Assembly (NCBI RefSeq): GCF_001629705.1
Contig: NZ_CP015378.1
Span: 4,030,001-4,094,000 of the forward strand
Source: Fictibacillus phosphorivorans
GTDB lineage: Bacteria > Bacillota > Bacilli > Bacillales > Fictibacillaceae
DNA: 64,000 nt
Reading direction: 5' to 3'
The notes below the pieces were generated by a model that was given only the letters and a program-made list of their open reading frames with translations, ran no database searches and was not told the DNA's origin. The first letter of the stretch is position 1, and each line of letters starts with the position of its first letter. A program made the translations under genes and the position numbers. Below are positions 50,572-59,123 of the stretch, in pieces.

Positions 50572-50827
50572 AAGTTGAATGGAGAGGAAGGTTGCCGACT
50601 CCTATGGGACGAGTGGACTGTCCGAAAAGTGGAAGTGGCTCGTTCAGCCCCGACCAGCAAAAGTTGAATGGGCTAGGAAGGCGCACTTTGCCTTCTTAAC
50701 CGTTTAACTTTTGACCTCGAGGGGCTAGCCACTGCAACTAGACAGGTGGAGACCCTTAACGGCGCAAAGCGGCAAGGGGCTCACCGGTCGCCCATGGAAA
50801 GCGTGCAACCTGGAGCGGAGATCAACT
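50572..50827 (-). repeat. interspersed hairpin repeat, long copy R7 with nested hairpin
   Basis: About 255 bases in opposite orientation to R6, 122 bases away, so R6 and R7 form a tail-to-tail inverted pair. It carries the same ~110-nt insert as R2, from AGTGGCTCGTTCAGCCCC to GGGGCTAGCCACT. R7 and R2 differ at paired positions, and the inner arms remain largely complementary. Confidence 0.88.
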
Positions 50828-50931
50828 ACTTTCAAAGACAACAATGTAATTACAATTTTTTATGTTCTTTAATTGGTTAAAGGATGCCATTTTCTGATAT
50901 ACTGACCATAACGTAAAGGAAGGTGAACGAA

Positions 50932-51570
50932 ATGAGTACACATGTATTTTCAAAACGCGAAGAGATAGCAAATGCCATCACACACGGACTCGGTGTCCTT
51001 CTAAGTGTAGCGGTTACTTCCATTCTGCTCGTGTTTGCCGTATGGAAAGGAACAGCGGTTCATATTGTTAGCTTCGCCGTATTCGGAGGCACGATGCTGA
51101 CGCTCTATTCAGCTTCAACCCTCGTACACGCTTTTCCTAAAGGACGGGTTAAGGATTTATTTGAGATCATGGACCACGCGGCCATCTATCTCTTTATTGC
51201 AGGAACGTACACCCCAATCGTGCTGATAGTTGTAGGCGGAGCACTGGGATGGACATTGTTTGGAGTCGTTTGGGGACTCGCGATCTTCGGTGTCGTTTTT
51301 AAAGTCTTTTTTACAAAAAAATTCGTTGTGTTATCAACATTAGGTTATGTCGCGATGGGATGGCTGATCACATTTGCCTTTCAAGATATTTCAGCAAACA
51401 TGCCACCAGCAGGCATTCAGCTCTTAGTTGCAGGCGGAATCATCTACACGCTCGGCAGTATTTTTTATGTATGGCGCAGCTTTCCGTTCCACCACGCCGT
51501 ATGGCATTTGTTTGTTCTAGCCGGCAGTGTGATGCATTTTCTTATGATGTTTTATGTGTTGCCTAACTAA
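50932..51570 (+). CDS. yplQ: hemolysin III family membrane protein
   Basis: 212-residue seven-span protein of the hemolysin III/PAQR family (B. subtilis YplQ). Family motifs: REEIANAITHGLGVLLS at the N-terminus, YSASTLVHAFP, IMDHAAIYLFIAGTYTPI and the C-terminal His pair in FPFHHAVWHLFVLAGSVMHF, expected metal ligands. The haemolysin name is historical; the true role is unclear. ATG 50932 after AAAGGAAGGTG. Confidence 0.92.
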   Translation: MSTHVFSKREEIANAITHGLGVLLSVAVTSILLVFAVWKGTAVHIVSFAVFGGTMLTLYSASTLVHAFPKGRVKDLFEIMDHAAIYLFIAGTYTPIVLIVVGGALGWTLFGVVWGLAIFGVVFKVFFTKKFVVLSTLGYVAMGWLITFAFQDISANMPPAGIQLLVAGGIIYTLGSIFYVWRSFPFHHAVWHLFVLAGSVMHFLMMFYVLPN

Positions 51571-51582
51571 AATAATTTCTTT

Positions 51583-51614
51583 AAAGAAGCAGATATGTTC
51601 TGCTTCTTTTTTTA
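51583..51614. terminator. bidirectional terminator
   Basis: Perfect 11-bp stem AAAGAAGCAGA/TCTGCTTCTTT with 5-nt loop and T run between convergent genes. Confidence 0.92.
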
Positions 51615-52874
51615 TGCTGTGGTTTTAACGATCTTAGCTTCTGCTGACTCTTCAGATTGAAATAAAAAGTGATAAATGATTAAACTTGTAACACCCATCA
51701 AACTAAACAGCAAAGTAATCGTGTTTGCTGAGAGAAATCCGCTCAGCATGACAAATAGTGCGGCAATCATTCCAGACACATGAAACGACAGTCCGTAGAT
51801 CGCCATGTAAGAGCCGCGAGCATCATCCGGTATGATGGAAGCAACATAAGCTTGCTTAGCTGGAATATGAATCAGTTCACCAACAGAAGCTATAAACATC
51901 GCTATGATTAAAACAATGGGACTCGTGCTATAGCTGATCACAATAAAACCAATTGCGTAAGCAGATCCACCTCCTAGCATTAAGGACCGATCTTTAAAAC
52001 GCTTAAAAATAGTAGCTACAAACAAACTTAATACGACGACTAAGATGGTGTTCTCTGCTTTTAGCAAACCGATCAATTGAAACCCATCTACTTCAAATAA
52101 TGATGTAAAAGGTAGTAATGGCACTTGATCTTGTATATCGCTTACAAGTTTGATACCGATATATGTGGTCAAACTCTCCTCTAACGAGATAAGAAACAAC
52201 CCTGCTACCGTGAAGAGGATAAATTTTCGGTTCAAAAAAATGTTTTTATAGCCTCCCTGCAAGATTTTTGTTTCGTTGGCGTCCTGAATCACAACGCTTG
52301 GCAGCCGTACATCTTCAAGCCATAACCATGTCACCACCCACGTAATAAAAGTAACCAACGCGATTCCTAAAAATAACTCATAAGGATAGGTTTTAAATAG
52401 GATAGCTCCCGTTACTCCACCTGCAGCAACCGCCAAATTCCCAAGCCAATAAGAGATCGTATAAATTGCTTTTCTATTTTCCTTCGTACTTGAATCAATT
52501 ATGATCGCACCATACGCAGGTCCAGCCATTCCCGTAAAAAAGAGAATAACAATGAACACTACAAAGTTCACATATGCTGAAAGAGGAAATAACAGATTAA
52601 GGACTCCAGCAATCAAGTAACCGAAACCAATCATGCTCTCACTTAGTAAAATAACTCGCTTTCTTCCAAATTGATCGGAACGCCTTCCGCCAATCAACGC
52701 ACCCGTTATACCTGATAGAATGACTCCGATATACATCAAACCCGTTGAAAACACCCCCACCTGATTAGAAAAAAAGATAGCTAGAAACGGAATGACAGTG
52801 GAAGAAGCAAATGTCGTAATAAACTGAAGCACTAACCTTAGCTGGATGTTGCGATGAAACGAAAAGAAATTCAT
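51612..52874 (-). CDS. MFS transporter (drug-efflux type)
   Basis: 420-residue major facilitator with 12 predicted spans. Motif A GGRRSDQFGRKRVILLSE between spans 2 and 3, and SVGELIHIPAKQAYVASIIP in the second half, resemble DHA1-type multidrug exporters such as YttB. The substrate is unknown. ATG 52874 follows AGGGGAG. Directly upstream is a perfect 20-bp palindrome, and next is a tetR gene: the classic repressor-pump arrangement. Confidence 0.88.
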   Translation of the reverse strand: MNFFSFHRNIQLRLVLQFITTFASSTVIPFLAIFFSNQVGVFSTGLMYIGVILSGITGALIGGRRSDQFGRKRVILLSESMIGFGYLIAGVLNLLFPLSAYVNFVVFIVILFFTGMAGPAYGAIIIDSSTKENRKAIYTISYWLGNLAVAAGGVTGAILFKTYPYELFLGIALVTFITWVVTWLWLEDVRLPSVVIQDANETKILQGGYKNIFLNRKFILFTVAGLFLISLEESLTTYIGIKLVSDIQDQVPLLPFTSLFEVDGFQLIGLLKAENTILVVVLSLFVATIFKRFKDRSLMLGGGSAYAIGFIVISYSTSPIVLIIAMFIASVGELIHIPAKQAYVASIIPDDARGSYMAIYGLSFHVSGMIAALFVMLSGFLSANTITLLFSLMGVTSLIIYHFLFQSEESAEAKIVKTTA

Positions 52875-52890
52875 GTTTATCTCCCCTTTT

Positions 52891-52910
52891 ATGATTGATT
52901 AATCAATCAT
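52891..52910. promoter_or_regulatory. TetR-type operator upstream of the MFS gene
   Basis: Perfect 20-bp palindrome ATGATTGATTAATCAATCAT, 17 bases upstream of the MFS start. A near-identical sequence lies upstream of tetR at 53566-53585. Confidence 0.85.
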
Positions 52911-52940
52911 TATTAGAATAAAAAGCAACCGAAACACCTT

Positions 52941-53543
52941 TTAGCGTTTCGGATATAACAGTTGGAAAGCTGGAATCTTAAACTTTTCTCTAACCCGTGA
53001 TACTGCATAGTCTGTAAACGTTAATCGAATTCCTAATAGAAAGCCAAGGTACGCTGTCGCTGTTAAGTCTTCATCAGATATTTCTAAAACTCCACTTTTT
53101 TGACCATTTCGTATGATCTGTTGAAGTTTTAAAATAAACTCAAGACTAAATTCATCTAAGACTTTAAACGGTTCTGGAAATTTCGTATGCTGTCCGATCA
53201 CTTGCACGACCAGCTGTAGATAGGTACGCATCTCGATAAAAATAGTAATATGTTTGTCTATCATGCTCTTAATCTCAGCTAAAATATCTTCAGCATCCGG
53301 ATCAAAGTCTAACATCGCTTCTCTATATTGGTTTTCTAAAGGCTCTGTAACTGCATGGTAAAAAAGCTGATCCTTATTTTCAAAGTACGTAAACACACTT
53401 CCAAAACTAACACCCGCAGCTTTTGCTACCTTTGCGATGGTCGTGCTCTCATACCCTTGCTCTGCAAACAACAGGATCGCCTGCTCTAAAATTTTTTCAC
53501 GCTTTTGTTCCATCGCTTTCATTTGTTTATGTGATAAAGGCAA
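52941..53543 (-). CDS. TetR/AcrR family regulator
   Basis: 200 residues. The N-terminal TetR HTH is complete: ILEQAILLFAEQGYESTTIA, then KVAKAAGVSFGSVFTYFENKDQLFYHAV. The C-terminal helical ligand domain is as usual for the family. The TTG at 53543 is supported by GGAG at 9-base spacing; an internal ATG is possible. It precedes the MFS gene on the same strand with about 66 bases between. Operator palindromes before both genes suggest autoregulation and pump repression. Confidence 0.9.
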   Translation of the reverse strand: MPLSHKQMKAMEQKREKILEQAILLFAEQGYESTTIAKVAKAAGVSFGSVFTYFENKDQLFYHAVTEPLENQYREAMLDFDPDAEDILAEIKSMIDKHITIFIEMRTYLQLVVQVIGQHTKFPEPFKVLDEFSLEFILKLQQIIRNGQKSGVLEISDEDLTATAYLGFLLGIRLTFTDYAVSRVREKFKIPAFQLLYPKR

Positions 53544-53565
53544 TTGAGTAATCTCCTTTTTATGG

Positions 53566-53585
53566 ATGATTGGTTAATCAATCAT
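53566..53585. promoter_or_regulatory. TetR-type operator between tetR and the Nudix gene
   Basis: ATGATTGGTTAATCAATCAT, the same 20-mer as at 52891-52910 with one base change (position 8). It lies 22 bases upstream of the tetR start and 53 bases upstream of the divergent Nudix gene, so it could control both. Confidence 0.8.
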
Positions 53586-53638
53586 TATTATAGTGTATAT
53601 GTTAAAATAAGTAAAATATTTTCGTGGAGGAAGTAAGA

Positions 53639-54115
53639 ATGACTATATCCATTGAACACCAGCTTTATACGATGTGCATGGTTCAGGACGGAGATAAAGT
53701 TTTGTTGATCAATCGGCCAGACAATCGCGGCTTTCCTGGTTTTTTAGCCCCTGGTGGTAAAATAGATTTTCCTGAAAGTTTAGTAGAAGGTGCTTGTAGA
53801 GAAGTTAAAGAAGAAACAGGATTACGTGTTTCAAACTTAGTGTTCAAAGGAATCGATGAGTATGTAAATCCACAACAGAATGTGAGATACATGGTGTTCA
53901 ACTATTGGACGGATACGTTTGATGGTGAACTTTTGTTAGATCCACCAGAAGGCGAATTGGTTTGGGTCTCGATGAACGAAGCATTAGATCTTCCCATGCA
54001 AGACTGGTTCAAAGAAAGGTTTCCGTTGTTTTTTGAGGAGGGTACTTTTGAGATTCAACGGGTGTGGGATGATTATAAAAAGAAGCAGATTGAGCTTTCC
54101 GTCATAAAAACTTAG
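53639..54115 (+). CDS. Nudix hydrolase, 8-oxo-dGTP diphosphatase-like
   Basis: 158 residues. Nudix box GGKIDFPESLVEGACREVKEETGL (GX5EX7REVKEETG) intact; the N-terminal TMCMVQDGDKVLLINRP and a C-terminal LPMQDWFKERFPLFFEEGTFEI resemble MutT/MutX-like 8-oxo-dGTP diphosphatases, though substrate is not certain. ATG 53639 after GGAGG. Divergent from tetR across the second operator copy. Confidence 0.88.
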   Translation: MTISIEHQLYTMCMVQDGDKVLLINRPDNRGFPGFLAPGGKIDFPESLVEGACREVKEETGLRVSNLVFKGIDEYVNPQQNVRYMVFNYWTDTFDGELLLDPPEGELVWVSMNEALDLPMQDWFKERFPLFFEEGTFEIQRVWDDYKKKQIELSVIKT

Positions 54116-54142
54116 AGAGGATACGGCTATTCATTTGTCGAT

Positions 54143-54262
54143 AATTGTCTAGATTTGTAGACTCGTGGATATCCTCCTCAAATTTGTGGATTGAAGGACA
54201 AAACTCGTGGATTGAACGTCATTTTTCGTGGATTCAAGAGCTAAACTTTAGGAATGCACCTC
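54143..54262. repeat. exact-period 21-bp tandem array, locus 5
   Basis: Units at 54164, 54185, 54206 and 54227, exactly 21 bases apart, plus degenerate flanking units. Each begins (C/T)GTGGAT(T/A) with a variable middle and ends AA(A)CT or TT. An open frame in it reads SWIS, LWIE, SWIE, SWIQ at seven-residue intervals. It lies between the convergent Nudix and pepQ genes. Confidence 0.88.
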
Positions 54263-54302
54263 TGAGCGCCTCCTCTAACTGCTTCTTTAGCCAATTAGTT
54301 AA

Positions 54303-54332
54303 GAAAGGATGGCTCCCACAAGAGCCATCCTT
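54303..54332 (-). terminator. pepQ terminator
   Basis: Perfect 11-bp stem AAGGATGGCTC/GAGCCATCCTT between pepQ and the tandem array; the T-tract on the minus strand is weak (TTTC). Confidence 0.75.
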
Positions 54333-54348
54333 CATGAATTAACTACTT

Positions 54349-55452
54349 TTACTTAATAATTTGCAACTCTTTCGGGTATTTCGTCAATGTTTCATGCCCA
54401 TCTGCCGTTACATAGACGTCATCCTCAATACGTACACCGCCGACATCATCAATATAGATGCCTGGTTCGATCGTATACGTCATTCCTTCACGAAGCACGC
54501 CATCGTTGTTGTCACTCATGGACGGGAATTCATGAACATCAATTCCAAGACCGTGTCCGATGCGGTGCGGGAAGTGATCTCCGTATCCCGCTTCAGCAAT
54601 GTGGTTGCGTGCGATCAAGTCAATGTCACCGATGCGCGTTCCTGGCTTAGAAGCTTCTAACGCTTTCAATTGCGCCTGCAACACCGTATCATAGATTTCA
54701 CGGCGCTTTTCGTCCAAATTACCAAACGCTACAGTACGCGTGATGTCCGAACAATATCCGTCAAGGACTACACCAAGATCGAATAAAACAAAATCGCCGT
54801 GCTGAAGTTTTCTCAAGCCTGGCTTCCCATGAGGCTGTCCCGCTTTTTCACCGAATAACACCATTGTAGAAAACGACATCGCGCTGATGCCTTTTTGCTT
54901 CAGTTCGTATTCGATCTTCGCGAGTACTTCCATCTCTGTTACACCCTCACGAAGTGCTGCAACTCCAACTTCAACTCCATAGTCTGCAAGTCTAGCCGCT
55001 TCACGCAACGTCTTTAACTCGCTCTCTTCTTTTATGAGACGAAGCTCGTTCATCAATTCTTCAGCTCCGACCAAGTTCGCACCATCAAACATACCAAGTA
55101 GCTTTTCGCCACGCGCGTATGGAAGTGTTTCTTTTTCAACCGCAATCGATGATGCTGCAGTCACTCCACGGTTATCTAAAGCAGCTTGAACCTTCGCCCA
55201 AGGATCTTCAGAATCGCTGTAACCTACAATCTCATACGTCCAGCCTGCGTCTTTAGCTTGCGAACGCTCCATGCCTGGACAGATCATGAACGGCTCTCCT
55301 TCTGCAAGTACAGCCACACCTAACACACGTTCATGCGGATCCGAATACAATCCTGATAGATAGAACACGTTTGCTGTCGTGTGAATGAACGCGAAAGTAT
55401 GCCCTTCTTGCTTTAACCAGTTTTGTACCTTTTGAATACGTCCTTCGTTCAT
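54349..55452 (-). CDS. pepQ: M24 family Xaa-Pro dipeptidase
   Basis: 367-residue cytoplasmic metallopeptidase with a creatinase N-terminal domain and a pita-bread C-terminal domain. Metal ligands are visible: VLFDLGVVLDGYCSDITRTV (two Asp), HRIGHGLGIDVHE (His), YTIEPGIYI (Glu) and GGVRIEDDVYV (Glu). ATG 55452 follows GGAGG at 7 bases. The open frame upstream runs through repeat R8; that extension is spurious. Confidence 0.93.
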   Translation of the reverse strand: MNEGRIQKVQNWLKQEGHTFAFIHTTANVFYLSGLYSDPHERVLGVAVLAEGEPFMICPGMERSQAKDAGWTYEIVGYSDSEDPWAKVQAALDNRGVTAASSIAVEKETLPYARGEKLLGMFDGANLVGAEELMNELRLIKEESELKTLREAARLADYGVEVGVAALREGVTEMEVLAKIEYELKQKGISAMSFSTMVLFGEKAGQPHGKPGLRKLQHGDFVLFDLGVVLDGYCSDITRTVAFGNLDEKRREIYDTVLQAQLKALEASKPGTRIGDIDLIARNHIAEAGYGDHFPHRIGHGLGIDVHEFPSMSDNNDGVLREGMTYTIEPGIYIDDVGGVRIEDDVYVTADGHETLTKYPKELQIIK

Positions 55453-55586
55453 GTATATACCTCCAATAAAAGCCCGAGGGCTATAAAATAATCTCTCATA
55501 CTCTATTGTAGAATAAACTCCCGTGAAAAAACAGAAGCACACATCGCAAGTAGCAAATGTGTGCTTAAAATTTAAAGCTTGAAAGA

Positions 55587-55716
55587 GGTTGATTTCCGTT
55601 TCAGGTGCTCGCTTTCCGGGGGGGCGTGCGGTGAGCCACCTAGCGCTCTGCGCTGTTAGGTGTCTCACCTGTCCCGCTAACCCCCAGGAGTCTCCCACCT
55701 TACACTCCAATCAACT
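55587..55716 (+). repeat. interspersed hairpin repeat, copy R8
   Basis: About 130 bases from GGTTGATTTCC to CCAATCAACTT. The arm is GGGGG/CCCCC in place of GCGGG/CCCGC, a compensatory change shared with R9. Inner arms CACCTAGCGC with GCGCT(G)TTAGGTG, and GGTGAG/CTCACC. Confidence 0.9.
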
Positions 55717-55773
55717 TGCCAATGATGCCTTTTGTGAGTTTTAACCAAAAGCAACCTTGCTTCTTTCAATAAA

Positions 55774-57156
55774 TTAAAACTGAACCTTAGACTCAATAAA
55801 GCTCTTAAGATCTGCAATCTTCACGCGCGTTTGTTCCATCGTGTCACGGTCACGTACGGTTACCATACCGTCTTCCTTAGAATCAAAGTCATACGTGATA
55901 CAGAAAGGTGTCCCTACTTCATCTTGACGACGGTAACGTTTACCGATTGATCCTGTTTCGTCATAGTCCACATTGAAATCTTTCGCAAGTGAGCTAAACA
56001 CTTCTGTTGCTTCTTCAGATAGCTTCTTAGATAGTGGCAGAATCGCTGCTTTATAAGGAGCTAGTGCAGGGTGCAAGTGCATTACTGTTCTTGAAGTACC
56101 ATCTTCAAGCTGCTCATCTTCATACGCATCAATTAGGAACGCCAACGTTACACGGTCCGCACCTAGAGAAGGCTCGATGCAGTAAGGAACATAACGCTCG
56201 TTTGTTTCTTGATCGATATAGTTGAAATCTTCACCTGAGAACTCCATGTGACGCTTCAAATCGAAGTCTGTACGAGATGCAACGCCCCAAAGCTCGCCCC
56301 AACCGAACGGGAATTTATATTCAAAGTCAGTTGTCGCATTGGAGTAGTGAGAAAGCTCATCTTCATTATGGTCGCGAAGGCGAAGGTTTTCTGACGTCAT
56401 ACCCAATGATTTTAGCCAGTTTTCAGCTGTATCTTTCCAATAGTTGAACCATTCGATCTCGCTTCCTGGCTTACAGAAGAACTCAAGCTCCATCTGTTCG
56501 AACTCACGTGTACGGAACGTGAAGTTACCAGGTGTGATCTCGTTACGGAAACTCTTACCGATTTGTGCAATACCAAACGGCAGCTTTTTACGCATCGTAC
56601 GCTGAACATTTTTAAAGTTAACGAAGATTCCTTGCGCTGTTTCCGGACGCATGTAGATTTCGTTTGAACTTGATTCAGTTACACCTTGGTGTGTTTTGAA
56701 CATTAAGTTGAACTGACGGATGCTTGTGAAGTCATGGCTTCCGCACTCCGGACAAGCGATATTGTATTCTTTCACTAACTCTTCCATCTTTTCAAACGGA
56801 AGGCCGTCTACAATGATCTCTTTACCAGCTTGCTCAGCAGCATCTTCGATCAATTTATCAGCACGGTGACGCGCTTTACAGTTCTTACAGTCCATCATCG
56901 GATCGTTAAAGTTACCGATGTGACCAGATGCTTCCCACGTACGAGGATTCATTAAGATGGCTGCATCAAGACCTACGTTGTAAGGTGATTCTTGAACAAA
57001 CTTTTTCCACCATGCTTTTTTTACGTTGTTCTTCAGCTCAACACCTAGCGGGCCATAATCCCACGTATTTGCAAGACCTCCGTAGATTTCAGACCCTGGA
57101 AATACAAAACCGCGGTGTTTCGCATGATTTGTGATGGTTTCCATGTTTTTTGTCAT
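55774..57156 (-). CDS. glyS: glycyl-tRNA synthetase, alpha2 type
   Basis: Class II aminoacyl-tRNA synthetase charging tRNA-Gly, the homodimeric (eukaryote/archaea-like) form rather than the alpha2-beta2 GlyQS of B. subtilis. 460 residues. Visible blocks are [29 protein letters not shown], a zinc-binding [11 protein letters not shown] plus a second CPECGSHDF pair, motif 2 [26 protein letters not shown] split across FRNEITP and [12 protein letters not shown], and motif 3 [17 protein letters not shown] 57156 follows GGGAGG. A T-box leader controls it. Confidence 0.96.
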   Translation of the reverse strand: MTKNMETITNHAKHRGFVFPGSEIYGGLANTWDYGPLGVELKNNVKKAWWKKFVQESPYNVGLDAAILMNPRTWEASGHIGNFNDPMMDCKNCKARHRADKLIEDAAEQAGKEIIVDGLPFEKMEELVKEYNIACPECGSHDFTSIRQFNLMFKTHQGVTESSSNEIYMRPETAQGIFVNFKNVQRTMRKKLPFGIAQIGKSFRNEITPGNFTFRTREFEQMELEFFCKPGSEIEWFNYWKDTAENWLKSLGMTSENLRLRDHNEDELSHYSNATTDFEYKFPFGWGELWGVASRTDFDLKRHMEFSGEDFNYIDQETNERYVPYCIEPSLGADRVTLAFLIDAYEDEQLEDGTSRTVMHLHPALAPYKAAILPLSKKLSEEATEVFSSLAKDFNVDYDETGSIGKRYRRQDEVGTPFCITYDFDSKEDGMVTVRDRDTMEQTRVKIADLKSFIESKVQF

Positions 57157-57204
57157 TTTTATTCCTCCCATTTAGGTTTTGCCTTATGGGTCGGCCGTTT
57201 TTTA

Positions 57205-57425
57205 AAAAATAAAAAACTCCCGTCCCAAGGCGCTATGCCCAGGGACGAGAGTTATATCTCCCGCGGTTCCACCCTAGTTGATCCGTATGTAAAAACGAAT
57301 CCTCTTTTAGAAAAGCAACTCCGGATTGCCGTTTCACTAATGTCTCTTACTGGGCTCTCACCATCCCCAGCTCGCTAAAAAGAGTGTACATCTAGCTACT
57401 ATTCATCCTTCACAGCTGCATATCA
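57205..57425 (-). ncRNA. T-box riboswitch leader of glyS
   Basis: On the minus strand the T-box element AGGGTGGAACCGCGGG (57260-57275) is followed by the terminator GGGACGGGAG-type hairpin (arms CTCCCGTCCC 57217-57226 / GGGACGAGAG 57242-57251) and a T run. Upstream are stem I features (AGCGAGCTGGGGATGG, GTGAGAGCCCAG). A GGC (57330-57328 read on the minus strand) in the AACGGCAATCC segment is the likely Gly specifier codon. Uncharged tRNA-Gly would promote antitermination. Confidence 0.92.
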
Positions 57426-57494
57426 TCTTTTATAATAAAATAATATTACCAAAAAACAAAAACATTAGTCAAAAGATTTTCCTATTATATGCAG

Positions 57495-58451
57495 TTATTG
57501 TTTATTTTGTGCCAGTTCATTTTCAATTTGCTCTAAAGTAGGGAGTGCCGTCATCGCTCCTTTAACAGAAACTGCAAGTGCTCCAGAAACGCTTCCGAAC
57601 AACGCCATGTCGCTCGCTTCATCAAGGGTCAGGTCTTGGAGTGACCCATTATATTCATTCAATTGATGAAGTACAGCAGCAACATAAGCATCCCCTGCTC
57701 CGGTTGTATCTACCGAAGATACACGTTTTGCCGGAATGTACTCGCCGCCCTCTTTCGTCACCACATAGCTTCCATCATCTCCTAGTGTGATGAAGAGTAA
57801 GGGAATATCATATTCTTGCAGCACTTTAATGCCTTCTTCGACCTTTTTTAACCCTGTGATAAATTCGAGTTCCTCTTCAGAGATCTTAACGATGTCAGCA
57901 TGCTGCAGCATCGATAGAATGGTTTCACGAGCTTGCGCTGGTGTCTTCCAGAGCGATAATCGTAAGTTCGGATCATACGAAACCCACATACCATTTTCTT
58001 TTGCGAGTCTTACCGCTTTTTCAGTAGCACTTTTAGAGGGTTCGCCAATCAACGAGATTGAACCAAAATGAAGAATTTTATGCTCTTTAAAGAGACTCGG
58101 TTGTACATCTTTTTCTTGTAAGAAGCGGTCTGCGCTCGGGTTGATGTAAAAGTCGAACGATCTCTCACCGTTTGGATCAAGCGTTACAAACACAGCGCCT
58201 GTTCTCACTTCTTCTGTCTTGTACACATGAAACGCGTTCACGCCATAGCTCTTTAATGTATCAATCATGAACGACCCTAGAACATCATCTCCCACTTTTC
58301 CTAAAAAAGTAGATGCTGACCCTAATCGTGCAACCCCAACGGCTACATTGGCTGGTGCACCACCAGGACTTTTCTGGTACGTCGTGTTCGTTTCGTCTGT
58401 TGGAATAAAATCAACAAGTGCTTCTCCTAATGAAATGACGCCTTTTTTCAT
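57495..58451 (-). CDS. PfkB family sugar kinase, fructokinase-like
   Basis: 318-residue ribokinase-superfamily kinase. N-terminal GEALVDFIP, the substrate-site motif GGAPANVAVGVARLG and the C-terminal ATP/anion-hole motif DTTGAGDAYVAAVL are intact. The KISEEELEFITG segment is also typical of fructokinases. The sugar is not certain. ATG ATG start: the second (58451) is better spaced from GGGGGAGG. The crr gene and its terminator lie just upstream, so a separate or read-through transcript is possible. Confidence 0.9.
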   Translation of the reverse strand: MKKGVISLGEALVDFIPTDETNTTYQKSPGGAPANVAVGVARLGSASTFLGKVGDDVLGSFMIDTLKSYGVNAFHVYKTEEVRTGAVFVTLDPNGERSFDFYINPSADRFLQEKDVQPSLFKEHKILHFGSISLIGEPSKSATEKAVRLAKENGMWVSYDPNLRLSLWKTPAQARETILSMLQHADIVKISEEELEFITGLKKVEEGIKVLQEYDIPLLFITLGDDGSYVVTKEGGEYIPAKRVSSVDTTGAGDAYVAAVLHQLNEYNGSLQDLTLDEASDMALFGSVSGALAVSVKGAMTALPTLEQIENELAQNKQ

Positions 58452-58474
58452 CATAACCTCCCCCTTCTTATTGG

Positions 58475-58503
58475 AAAAAAATCAGGCATGGTTAGCCTGA
58501 TTT
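58475..58503 (-). terminator. crr terminator
   Basis: Perfect 9-bp stem AAATCAGGC/GCCTGATTT followed on the minus strand by a T run, 7 bases past the crr stop. Confidence 0.9.
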
Positions 58504-58509
58504 CCAGAT

Positions 58510-59007
58510 TTATTTCATTTTAACTTGCAATAAGGAAGTTTCACCTTTTGTTGCTTCAGACGCCGCACGCTTATCTAAAGATTCAACCGCATCACCATTT
58601 GTAATCACGATCGGCGTTACCGTGCTAGCCGCTTTTTCCTTAATCAATTCTAGGTCAAAGCTTAAAAGCTTGTCTCCTGCTTTTACTTTATCTCCTACGT
58701 TCACATGTCCCTCGAAACCTTCACCGTTCATGCTAACCGTTTCAAGACCAACGTGGATCAGAATCTCTGCACCAGCTTCTGATTGAATGCCGATTGCATG
58801 CTTCGTGTGGAAGAACTGAACGATTTCTCCATCGACTGGAGAGACAACAACACCTTCTGTTGGTTCTATCGCAATCCCATCGCCCATCATCTTTTGAGCG
58901 AACGTCGGATCTGGTACCTCTTCAATGTTTACGATTTTTCCTGTTAATGGAGCGATTAGTGTTTCTTCTTTTTTAACTTCTTTTTTTCCAAATAGTTTAT
59001 TGAACAT
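58510..59007 (-). CDS. crr: PTS glucose-type EIIA component
   Basis: 165-residue EIIA-Glc domain protein, receiving phosphate from HPr and passing it to an EIIB. Active-site His85 in EILIHVGLETVSMNGEGF and the auxiliary His70 in FFHTKHAIGI are intact. N-terminal KLFGKKEVKKEET is a short membrane-associating basic stretch seen in free EIIA proteins. RBS AAAGGTGAG. It may serve the EIIC gene at the right edge of the window, which is 5 kb away (inference). Confidence 0.94.
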   Translation of the reverse strand: MFNKLFGKKEVKKEETLIAPLTGKIVNIEEVPDPTFAQKMMGDGIAIEPTEGVVVSPVDGEIVQFFHTKHAIGIQSEAGAEILIHVGLETVSMNGEGFEGHVNVGDKVKAGDKLLSFDLELIKEKAASTVTPIVITNGDAVESLDKRAASEATKGETSLLQVKMK

Positions 59008-59123
59008 AATTTTTCACTCACCTTTCAGTTTGCTTTACTTTTATAATTTACACCTGTCTGAACGCTTTAAAACATTTCAGCTCTTAATCACAAACCCATG
59101 TTTGAAAATCATTGTAGCTCGTG

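Noticed and set aside
54145..54342. Small protein with SWIE heptads encoded by the 54-kb array
   Set aside because: It begins with TTG without a ribosome binding site and runs into the terminator. More likely non-coding.
55453..55710. N-terminal extension of PepQ
   Set aside because: It reads through repeat R8 (CGVHR-type peptide); ATG 55452 with GGAGG matches the family N-terminus MNEGRIQKV.
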